From NCBI GenBank assembly GCA_037126765.1, contig JBBCBC010000025.1, positions 13,857,639 to 13,921,638 of the forward strand: 64,000 nt of DNA. The letters run 5' to 3'. Position 1 is the first letter of the stretch; the number at the start of each line of letters is the position of its first letter. Positions 23,876 through 35,600 of the stretch are shown piece after piece. The position numbers and the translations under genes were made by a program. A model generated the notes under the pieces. The model did not search any database. It was not told the DNA's origin and saw only the letters and a program-made list of their open reading frames with translations. The DNA is from Stenogyne calaminthoides (lineage: Eukaryota; Streptophyta; Magnoliopsida; Lamiales; Lamiaceae).

Positions 23876-25000
23876 ATTTCCCCCTTTTTGATGATGCCAA
23901 AACCATCTTGTTACATTTAAGAAAACCTAACCTATCCTTAGGTTTCCGTTTATCTATTAAAAACCAAAATGATATTTCACCCAACAATTTTCTAAACAAT
24001 CTGGCATATCAAGTAATTAGACATGTAAAAAGATAATGAGATATTATCTTTTGAGCATAAAGATAAAATTTTCATTGATATAGGATAAGAGTTACAGATT
24101 ACAATGAAAATAAAAAATAATCAGAAGAACAAAGTCTTCAGTCTTCTTCCACTTCATCCTCTGGCACTTCCAGGTTGAACATCCCGTAGTATCTCTTCTT
24201 CAGTTCATCCCTTGCCTTGATGATATCAGGGTTGTTTCCTGTTAGGCCTAACTGGATGGCATACTGGGCAATTTCCTGAGAAATGACTGCTTCATTCATA
24301 TAGCCATTCTCAAACCTAGGAGCTGGGTACATGTATGGACCAGGGTCTACTATCTGCGTGTTTCCTTCATCTGCCATGTTGATCCAACTTTGCAGGTATT
24401 TAGGATAGAATGCCAGTAAGTACTCAATGAAGGCTTCATTCTTATCCGAGCTGCTCCCCCTACATTCTCTCAGAATCTCAAATAGAACCAGAAAGTTCTC
24501 TTGATCTCTTCCCATGCATCATTGAACTGTATAAACATCAACTTGTCAATGTGCGGCCACTTCTGAGTCTTTTCCGTACCCCTAATTTTGCTTAAAAACT
24601 TTTTAAAACCACCTCTTCTTTTCTGCTCTTCTTCTTTCTTCTTCCTGATATGTGGAACACCTGAAACTGAAGCAGCAGTCTTCTTCTCTTTTTCAATCTG
24701 AAGAGCTTTCAGATTTTTCTTGGTATTGAAGACTTCTTTCTGAGTTTCAGTTTCTTCCTTTTCAGCTTCTTCCTCAGATTCTTCAAATTCCATTATCAAC
24801 TTCCTCTGAGTAGGTTTTGAAACTTTAGCTCTTTTCTTCTTTTCTTGTTCCACGAATGCAACAGCCTTTCTCTTTTCAGGTCTGACTTGCTCTTCACCGG
24901 CTTTGCTTGTCTCAATCATCCTTCTATCACTCAGTTTTTCACCAATTACTTCCTGAATGGTTTGCTCAGATGTTTGAGTGAGGGTAGGTTTTTCTGCTTC
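23876..25000 (-). mobile_element. 3' fragment of a second tandem Sirevirus copy, with extra-ORF tail
   Basis: It matches 11538 to about 12690 closely and stops at about 25000, after TTCTTTGAACTT. Two overlapping readable minus-strand blocks, 24919-24470 (149 residues, Lys/Glu-rich) and 24515-24138 (125 residues, containing YPAPRFENGYMNEA and ending in VPEDEVEED), are the C-terminal part of the extra ORF with one frameshift near 24500. This copy keeps CTG and CAG words where the left copy has TCG or CGA. Confidence 0.8.
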
Positions 25001-26011
25001 TTTGAACTTGAGTGAAGGTAGGTTTGTGTAAAATAATTATTATTTTGGAATAAAAAATTCTCTCTAGAAAGACAAACAAAATGAAACAAAGAGAGATTAT
25101 AGTATAAAACATAATTTTTGCCATTTGGCCAAAGGATAATTATTTTTATAAAATAAGGTGTGGAAATTATTTTAAAAGGATGATTCATCATACCAAATAA
25201 CCACTTTTAATTTCTTATTTGATTGGGTGTTGGAAAAAAAATACTTCTGAAAAAGTGATTATTTTAATATTATAAAAAATTATTTAATAGTAAAAACTTA
25301 TAGCGTTTGATAAAAAAAGGTAAAGAAAAGTTAATAGTATCTGAGAAAAGAGTTGATGGTATTTAAATAAAATTCATAAACGGTAAGAAACACCTTATAT
25401 CCAGTTTTTAGATTAGGGGTATTTTTAAACTCTACTCGCAGTTTAAAATCACTTTTCAAAAGCTAAAGCTATGAGAAGACAACTTAAAAAGTAAGTGATT
25501 ATGCTCCTTATTTAATGCATGTTTGTAAACCTAAGTGGAGGGGTATAAACAATTTTTTCTTCTTAAATAAAGCTGAGTCTAACAGCTTTAAAAATTGCTT
25601 CTACCCAATTTGGTTGAGCTTACAAACACACACTTAGGGGGTGTTTTAAAAAATTATAAGTGATTATAATCACTTAACATTGTGTGTAGAAACAATTTGA
25701 AGTCTTTTGTTTATATTTTATTAGATTAAAGAAGCTATCAAAAACTATAAACTAAAAGTTGAAAGATGAATATTTTGTAGCTTATAATTTTTTTTTTAAT
25801 ATTATTAACTTTTTGCAAACACTATCAATTTTTATTTAATTTTTTTACAAACATAATCAGTTTCTACTATTAACCAATTTTTTCATAATCACTGATGTTA
25901 ATCAATTCTCCAAAAATATAAATTTTTGCAAACACACCCTTAAAATCTTTTAAAAGAGATACCAAAGTAATACAAACGCTCTAAATTAATTCTAAAAAAA
26001 TAAAAATAATA
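25001..26011. other. Intergenic region upstream of SEC23
   Basis: AT-rich DNA without a recognisable gene. Words such as CTTACAAACACACACTTAGG (25619) and TTTTGCAAACACACCC (25924) suggest the ends of a degraded MITE. Confidence 0.5.
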
Positions 26012-26248
26012 TTCCCTCCGTCCCAGGATGACTGCAACACTACTTTTTTTGTCGTATTTTAGCGAACGAGTTATTTATTAGTATTTAAAATAATAAAGTA
26101 ACTTTTAAGGAGGAGTATGATAGATATATCTCTCATATATTATATCTCTTTTTAAAAATTACTTTATCATTTCAAATACTAATAAAAAATTCGCTAGTTA
26201 AAACACGAGAATATAGTAACTGTTGCAGTCATCTTGGGACGGAGGGAG
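26012..26248. mobile_element. Stowaway MITE, 237 bp
   Basis: The ends TTCCCTCCGTCCCAGGATGA and ATCTTGGGACGGAGGGAG are inverted repeats extending about 30 bp, through GACTGCAAC and GTTGCAGTC. TA dinucleotides flank both sides (26010-26011, 26249-26250). This is the classical Tc1/mariner Stowaway end. It lies about 450 bp upstream of the SEC23 ATG. Confidence 0.9.
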
Positions 26249-26461
26249 TAATTAAAAGTTGATAAAAACTCGCATGAGATATGATACAATTCAACATAAA
26301 TTTACCCATATCCCTTTTAAAATTTATGTTCCGGCCCATCATAAACTCTGGATAGAATGTGTTGCAACCCCCTACAATTTTTGGGCTAATAAAGTTTTAG
26401 TAAAAAATGTATGAAATTTTTAATAGCCCCACCTTCAATTCCTGATTTTAATGGGCAAATT

Positions 26462-26469
26462 TATATATA
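26462..26469 (+). promoter_or_regulatory. Probable SEC23 TATA box
   Basis: TATATATA in TTTATATATACAATTT lies about 230 bp upstream of the SEC23 ATG. A transcript start at about 26495-26500 would leave a pyrimidine-rich 5' UTR of about 200 bp. Position and sequence only. Confidence 0.45.
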
Positions 26470-26694
26470 CAATTTCTTGCTCACACAAAACAAAACACAC
26501 CATTTGACTCTCATTCTTGGTATTTTCTTTTCTTGACGGAGTGACCCCTCTCTCTTCCTTGTTTCTCAACTCTTCTTCGGGGTCGCCCAACTCCTGAATT
26601 CCCCCAAAACCCCCGATCGAGAAAACCCTCACTTTCTCAAATTCCTTGAATATCGCTTCAATTCCTCGATTACTGAACCCGAATTGCTTCATCA

Positions 26695-29600
26695 ATGGCT
26701 GCGCCGGAGCTAGCTCAGACCGACCCAGAGGGAATTGAAGGAGTCCGTATGACTTGGCTCAACTGGCCGCGATCTAAGGTGGAGGCCTCCAAGTGTGTCA
26801 TTCCGATCGCCGCCTCGGTTCAGCCGATCCGCCCGCACGTGGATCTGCAGATCCTTCCCTACGCTCCCCTGCGATGCAAGACGTGCTCCTCTGTGCTAAA
26901 CCCCTTTTGCCGCGTTGATTTCACCGCCCTAATTTGGATCTGCCCGTTTTGCTTCCAAAGGAACCATTTTCCGCATCATTATTCCTCGATTTCGCAGACC
27001 AATTTGCCCGCAGAATTGTACCCCAATTTCCCATCAGTTGAATACACAATCACGGATTTCCAGAATCCGCAGGGTTACAATCCTGCTGCGGCTCCTTCCC
27101 CGATTTTCTTGTTTGTATTGGATACCTGCATGATCGAGGAGGAACTGGAGTTTGCCAAATCGGCCCTGAAACGGGCGATTGGGCTGCTTCCAGATAATGC
27201 CATGGTTGGGTTTATATCGTATGGTATGCAGGTGCAGGTTCACGAATTGGGGTTCCAGGAGATGTCGAAGGTTTATGTGTTTAGGGGATCAAAGGATTTG
27301 TCAAAAGATCAGGTTTTGGAGCAATTGGGGCTCGCTGTGCCTGGTGGTAGACGCATCCAGAAGGGTGGTGGTGGGCCCAGCCCGGTGGCTGGAGCTGGAC
27401 CAGGGATTAATAGGTTTTTACTACCGGCTTCTGATTGCGAATATACATTGGATTCGGTAAAATATTCCTCATCTATTATTTGAATCTTGACTTTCTGTTC
27501 GTTATGTAGCAATCAATTCCTAAGTAACTTAAAATTTACACCTTTGTATACTTGACTAGTCATTGGAAATAAAGGACTTGGCTTCTTATTCAGTAAATGA
27601 ATATGTTAGGGAGTTTGTATGTTCAGATTTAGTTTTATTTTTGTCTTTTTATTTTGTGGTGCAGTTATTGGATGAGTTGACAACAGATCAATGGCCAGTG
27701 GCACCAGGAAACAGATCATTGAGGTGTACTGGAGTTGCGCTGAGTGTTGCAGCAGGATTACTGGGGGCATCAACTGCAGGGACTGGTGCACGGATCGTTG
27801 CATTAGTGGGTGGTCCTTGCACAGAAGGCCCTGGATCGGTAAAGCCATGATTTTTGTTTTTTGTTATTATTATTATTATCGATCTACATATTCATTTGTA
27901 CATGTATTCGTAATGCATTTCATTTTAGATTTTATATGCTTTCTTTGAATAGGAATTTTTTTGATTGCCTACCTTTTATTTTGGTTCTAGTGCTTGGTCA
28001 TTCTTTTCTATTTTCTCCTTTGAAGCAATGAGGCAGAATATATATCATGATACATTGGACAAACACAAAATTCTCTTTTAACCTTTCTTACTGCTCCATT
28101 AATTTAGTAGTTGAATAAATTACACAATTTTCAGATTTTGTCAGTTCCCTTTGGGTATGTTTGATTTGGAATTTGGGATTTAGTGGATTTTGAAATCTGG
28201 ATTTAAAATCTATTGGATTTCAAAATCCTGGTAAATAGTAATGTTGTGTGTTTGTTTTGAGATTTAAGTAGGGTTGTATTTAACTATAGGAGTGTGCGGT
28301 GTTGTATTATTATATTATTGTTGATTTTTGAATGTAATTGTAATAGTTGAATGATTGTAGGGTTTTATTGGGTGTTGTAAAAGTGGGAAAAGATGCATGA
28401 AATGTGATAAATAAAATCATATTTGCATTAGTGGGTCATTGGGGAGGGTGTGATGGATTAAAAATGGTACGCGTATGGGTAGGGTTTATAGGTATTTGTA
28501 GGATAAGATGTATTGAGTTTTTAAAAACAGGATTCAAAATTCCCAAGTAGAACCGGATTGACTAGTTACACTTCACTGGTCATGTACAATATAAGATTAG
28601 GGATCTTTTAACATTAATGAATTTTGAAATTTGATGTGAGTTTCTTTGAACTTAATTTCACTTCAAAAGATAAATTCGCTACACGACACTTTGCTTCGGA
28701 ACACACATTTGACTGGGACTATAATTGGCAGCTAATGTGCAAAATTTTCTCTGATTTTTTAATGTAGTCACTTACTTGAGTCTTGGGAAGTACTTTCTGT
28801 ATATGATGAATTACCTAACTAGAGAAATTGCCCAGTGTATTGTTGTTATGATATGGAAGGAATTTTAAAGATATATGCTAATTGCCACTTTACAAATTAA
28901 CTTTAAGTGGAATAATAACCTACCATTGCAAATAGAGCAAGATTATGCTATTGATTTTTCGACTAAATGATGTATTTTAAGTATTCCTTGATAAACATGC
29001 AAGAAGTGCTGATTTCATGCCTAGGTTTAAGGGAAACTTTGTAATAAAAAAAGAAACTTAGAAAGAGCACCATCTTCCTGCTCGTGCTGTACCTTTTCCC
29101 CCCTTTTTTCCCTGTAAGAAACATAATTTTATTAGCAAGGGAGATAAGGTAAGGAAAAAGGGACTTTTTCATCTTATTATCTTATCTCCGTGCTCTTTTA
29201 TGACATATGCCGTATTTTTGACTTAGTATGTCCTTCTCATAGTATGATATTGGGCAAATCTTGATTTAGATAAGATTATATCTCCTTCCCGTAGCAAGAG
29301 ACTTGACAATTCTTGTTTAGATAAGATTAGCTCATCCTGCTGTCCCTCAATCTCCGGTATTACTCTTTTCATTTTTTTTTTGTCTATGTTCAAGAGGCGC
29401 GCCCAAGGCCCCTTGCTCTCTTCTCTAACTACCGTGTAGGTAATCTAGGTGTCTTATACCACAAATGTACGAAATAATTATCTTGTATTCCTTGGTGGGC
29501 TGCAATTCTTATGCATCTCATTCTCCTTCTGTTTGACTCGTATAAATTGACCTGAATTATGCATGGAATTTAATTGTTCATTAAAATCAATGAAAATATG

Positions 29601-32600
29601 ATTGCCATGCAAAATCATGTTATAGTTTTATAGTCCTTTGTGCTGTCTGATTGCCTTATGGTTGATATCTTGTAGTAGTGTTTATCACTCGCTTTGCTCT
29701 ATGTTTCAGTCATCCTGACTTTTGAGGTTATTTCCATTATACAACCTTGGCTAGTACGGTATTAAATGACTTTCCTAATCTATGTGAAACACCAAAACCG
29801 ACGGTTAAATCGGAAAGGAGGGAGTATTATTTATGTCATATCTGTTTCATTTTCTGTAACCACTCCAGATATATTTCCATGACAATCTTGATCTTTTATA
29901 ATTTGATTTGGCTATCAAGCTGGTAATGTATGTTATGTTTTCGGTTGTAGATTGTATCAAAAGATTTGTCTGATCCAGTTCGTTCGCATAAGGATCTTGA
30001 CAAGGATGCAGCACCCTTCTTTAAAAAGGCAGTCCATTTCTATGATGAACTTGGAAAACAATTGGTCAGTCAAGGCCATGTATTGGATGTGTTTGCATCT
30101 GCACTCGACCAGGTTTGTGATTGTGAACATGAATTGTATCATGATTTGTGTTTGTTGGTACTATCATTACATGTATTGTACAGATGAACAATAGAGATCC
30201 ATGTGAAGCTGAAAGGGGTCGCTGCCTTCAATTTTCAGCCTCTCTGACTATCTATTATCTCTTTTTTCTTGTGTGATGTTTGTTCTGGGTTTAAGTGACT
30301 TTTGAAAACTGGTTTTTGAAATCCTGACAAAAAATAAGGTGTGTGTTTGTTTTGGGCTTTTGAGTAGGGCGAGATATAACTTTATGGCAAATCAATGTGC
30401 AAGAGTGAATGAAGTTGTATTATTATATAATTATTGTTGAGTGATTGAAATGATTGAATGATGTGACTTATAATTTAAATATATTAAAGTGTAAGGATAG
30501 ATAATTGATTGTATTAGAAAGTGTGATAGTAGGTTCATAGGTGTCATAGTGATGATTTTTAAAAACCGGTTTTCAAAATCTCCCGAACTAAAACCGGTTT
30601 TAATTTTCAAAACCAAATCCTGATTTTTAAAACCCAAAACAAACATCTCCTTAGTTAAAATGTAATGGGGCCCACTAATTTTTGCCCTGTGCTTTAAACT
30701 TTTGTGCTAGGACTATGCACGACATTCTTGCATTTCACAACTTGACCAATAAATATGGGATATAGTGAGTACATCCTTTGATCTATATTAACAGCTTTAT
30801 TGACAACAGTAAACTTCCTGTTGGATCCACTTAGGATTTGATGCGCCCAATATATTGATTAAAACTACTTGAGTTCTGTTACAAATCTGGCTTTACTTAT
30901 GTGGCAAGTTTTCAGGTTGGGATTGCGGAGATGAAAGTTGCCATTGAAAAAACTGGTGGACTCGTTGTTCTTGCTGAAAGCTTTGGCCACTCCGTTTTCA
31001 AGGATTCATTCAAGCGCATTTTTGAAGATGGTGAACAGTCGTTGGGGCTTTCATTCAAGTGAGTTCATACTGGACTTGTACAACTCTTTCATAACCCTTT
31101 TAAGTTTTAGTTTGTGGTCACTATACTTTCCTTGAACCAATTTGTGTTTCAATCATATCTAAATCAAAGATTTGTTGTTTAAGGTCACTTTAAAAGAAAA
31201 ATAATACTGGATCGCTGTCATTTGAGGAATAGCTCAATGGGTTAATCTTATCAAAATCAAGATTTGTCAATCTCTTGCCATGGGAAGGAAATAAAATTTT
31301 GTTTAATAAAGGAAGAGATAAGTTCCGCCAAAAAGAAAAAAATTCCCTTAAACACTAGGCCAGATTTAGCTCTCTACTTTCTTGATTATGATTCTGTAGC
31401 TGTTTTTGAGTTTTTCTTTATTTTAAACATGTTTTATGTCTTAATATTGTAGACTAAACACATTTTGTGGGGAGATCTGCAAATTACAAATGTGTGTTCT
31501 TATGCACATCTGAAAAGTAGTTTTTGAATCTTAATTTGAAGCACTTGGTTTTGTTTATGATATTTGTGATGGTGGCAAATAAAATCAAAGGGGTGGGGAC
31601 TTGTTATTTTAGTTTAATATTTTTTAGAGTAATGGTGTGGTTACATATGTTACGTTTAACATGATATTTTATCATTCAATAATTTTTAGTGGTATGCTGG
31701 AGATCAACTGCTCGAAGGATATAAAAATCCAAGGCATTATTGGACCATGTACTTCACTCGATAAGGTTACCAACTTTTATTGTATTTGTAGTTGCATTAT
31801 TCTCCATTTTTATTATATACTTACTCCCTCCTGTCGAGGTTATTTATCTTTTAAGCTATTTTCACTCCCTTTCTTCCCAATTTAACCCCACCCAAATATC
31901 TTAAGAACAAGGAATTTTTTTATTATTCATCTCTCATATTTTTCCTACTATATCATAAATTATTCTTTCCTAATTCTTCAGTTCTCTCCATAAAGATTGA
32001 TTAATGGTAAATTTGTCTAAATTTTAAGTTTCTTAATGTTTTTTTTTGAAAATTGCGAAAAGGCATTTATTGCGGAACAGAAGGAGTAGTTTGTAGATTG
32101 TTGTGTGTGGTTCTTGCAGCTACTGTTATCTTCCTTGATACTGATCTGAAGAACCTTTCTGCAGAAAGGGCCTTCTGTTGCTAACACAGTTATAGGACAA
32201 GGGAATACTACAGCTTGGAAGCTTTGTGGCCTTGATAGGAGTACTTGTTTAACAGTTCTCTTCGATGTTTCTTCAAGTGAAAAGTCAGATCCTGCAGGAC
32301 CGAACCCTCAGTTATTCATACAGTTTTTAACAAGGTAATCAGATGATCATTGTGTACCCTTCCCCTCTTGGAAATAAGACTACAGAAGATTAAAGTATAA
32401 TCTTAATTAAAATTATAAGAGATCTTTCACGGATTAATAAAAATATAAGAGATTGGGGTAAATTATGAAAAAATGTGGAAAATTAGCTAAGTCAATACAT
32501 AACTAGAAAAAAAAAATTAACCTCTAAATTGACACTTCTCCCCCTCCCCACAGTTCTTTTTCTTGTTAAATTGCAAGATGTTGGTGGTTGCCCTTGTTAT

Positions 32601-35600
32601 ATTCATAAATATGATTGCTTTTATGTTGCCATTATTTTTTCTAACATGAATAAATTGGTCTCTAAGCCGAACTTTTCTTTCGAGCACAGTTATCAGAGCA
32701 ATGATGGCCAGATGCGGCTGAGAGTTACAACTGTTACTCGACGATGGGCAGTGGACAATGAGGTTTGATGATTAATTTCTCTGTTCATCTATCCATGCCA
32801 AGTTGCCTACTTCTTTCTTGTAGCTCAACATTAGAAATATCCTTCTACAACAAATTGTGGATACTGTTTGTAAGAATTAGCAAATATTCCCTTGTTCTGC
32901 AATATTGTTTCTCTTGTTAATCTTATGCACGTTTCTAAGTATTTCTCTCGGAATAGCTAGTAATTTTGCTTTTCTGTAATATCATTTAATTGATTTATTT
33001 TCAGTGACCTGTTTCTATGATACTTTGGATGTACAGATTTATGGTTTGGAGGCGATGTGAAACTGAAGGGTTTCTCTTGATTAAAGACATAATGCTTTAA
33101 CATAGATGAGTTAGAAGTGTTTAGATTTTTGACCTATTTTATTTGCACCTTAGGGATTATTGCAATTATTTTTTGACGAATGTTTGGAATATCTTAATTT
33201 TTCATAATATTTTTTCAGCGTTTTATTATGATTCGATGTCCTTGCAATGGTTTCTGGGATTGGCTGTAATGCATTCCTTATTTGTTGTGTACATGCAGGA
33301 TTTAATTCAAGGATTTGATCAAGAAGTTGCTGCAGTAGTAATGGCTAGACTTGCTTCTTATAAAATGGAAATGGAGGTAATGCACAGTATTAAATTTATT
33401 AATGTGGAAGGCAAATTGTCTTCTCTCATGCATGAATCTATGCTTATGAATACAAAGCATAACCTAGTTTGCTGTATTTCTTAATTGTACATTTTGTTTT
33501 TTCTCAGAGATAATTAGTTTTGTCCACTGTGAGGTTGGAAAAATGAGGGGTTTGAAATAATTCTCCTGGCGTTAAATATGAAAAATAAGTAGAAATAAAA
33601 ATTGGAATGAAGAAGAGACTTACAAATTGTAAATCGGAAAAAGTTACCAAGGAACTTACAAAATGAAGGCATTACATTAGACAACATTAAGGGGCACTCA
33701 TTAATATCCGACTTAAAATGGAAGTTATAGGTATTGTTTTCAATGGGAGGATTCTGTAGGTATGGAAATGAATAATACTCTACGCTGTTGAAGTATAGCA
33801 ACTGACAAGTTGGAGAACTATATGTATTAATTCTTGGTGCCTTGTTATTCTGACTTTCATTCATTGTTTATGAAACCCTCAAACTTGGGTGAAATATGGT
33901 ATGAGGATCTTCATTCTCTTTTTCTCCAGATTCATGGTGGTTTCATTGAGAGGTCCTTTTTTTCTCCTTCAGTTGTGCTTGGTTTTTATATAATTTGCAA
34001 ATTAATATACCAGATATTATTACAAATACCTTAATGGTAGTGTGTGTTATTATTATTATTATTTATAGATACATGCAAGGATATCAAGAGTACAAACTAA
34101 TAAAATATACAATCTAATTGGTATCAACAGGATTGGAAATTTTAATCCTCGATTGGCAATACAAGTTCATATCATTAATTCATTACTCAATGCAAAATGC
34201 CAAAATCTGATTGGTGTTTCTGTTTCCATATTCTCAGGAAGGTTTTGATGCCACAAGGTGGTTAGACAGGAATCTGATTCGCTTATGTTCTAAATTTGGG
34301 GATTATCGAAAAGATGACCCATCCTCATTCCAATTAAATCCCTGTTTTACGTTCTTTCCTCAATTCATGTTTAATCTGCGAAGGTCACAATTTGTACAGG
34401 TAAGTTGGCTGATAGTGTTTACTTTCCTCATTTTCATTTATGATATTCTGTTATGGTTCTTTATCTCCGTAACTCTGCATCTCTTTAGGTATTTAATAAT
34501 AGTCCAGATGAGACAGCCTATTTCCGTATTTTGTTGAATCGGGAGTCTATAAGCAATGCTGCAGTCATGATTCAACCATCATTAATATCATATGCGTTCA
34601 ATACACTCCCAGAACCAGCTTTGCTAGATGTTCAATCAATTGCAGCGGATCGTATTCTTCTGCTGGATTCGTATTTTAGTGTTGTTATTTTTCATGGAAT
34701 GACAATAGCTCAATGGAGGAATTTGGGTTATCAAAATCAGCCAGAACATAAGGTATATATTCAGTTGTGCTGCAGTTATCATCTTTATTAAATAATTTCG
34801 CTTTTGACAATCTTCTTTTTGCTATTTTTTTCAGTACTGCTTATTTTTTTGGTGGTGATGAATAGTTATTTTCTTTATGTCACACTTTTGGTCATGTTTT
34901 CTACTCCCTCTGTACCAATAAGATAGGGCTGGACAAATTTTCTCACAGATTAAGAAGACGTATTAAATATTATTAGAATTGTAGTTTTGTCTATATACTT
35001 CCTATTTTATCCTTACACAAGATGACAAAAAAATTAAATTTCATTGGAATTTTGTTAAAAATGTGTTAAATAGGATCATTTTGGTCAATTGGAAAATTAT
35101 TAATGGCGTTAACAAAGAAACAAGCCTATACTTTGGGACACACGAAAATAAGAAAGAAGCATATTTTAGCGGTACGAAGCGAGTATTAAATTTGGTGACC
35201 TGAATTCCAATTCCAGTGTTGTACTCCTTTTGTTATCGTCTAGTGAGACATTGGTCAGTTTAGTCTTTCGAACGGGAACATAAGCAGCTTCATTAAAGTA
35301 GTTCTACATCAGAGAGGGGAATTGTTTAACCAGGTGGCTTAGCCCACCTGGCCACTGGGCTCCTCATTTGAGTGGGAGACCCAGGTTCGATTCCCCCTGG
35401 GAACGAATTGGAGTTATGGGAGTTATAAGGTGGATTGGCGATTTCGTGGAGTATTTGGGTGCTTGGTGTACTAACTACTAACAACTAACTTTGTCCGATC
35501 AAAAAAAGAGAGGGGAATTGTTTGCCATGTGCATAAGAAAACAATTTCATCTAATATACCTCGTTTCCCATGTTGTAGGGTTTTTCACTCTTATTACAAG

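Noticed and set aside
29800..29828. GGAGGGAGTA, a possible Stowaway end in SEC23 intron 2
   Set aside because: No matching left end or TA-flanked partner could be found within several hundred bases.
35328..35404. A tRNA gene, from its A and B boxes
   Set aside because: No cloverleaf can be drawn over about 75 bp, and the poly-A tail and target duplications show a SINE. The same applies to 38029-38103.
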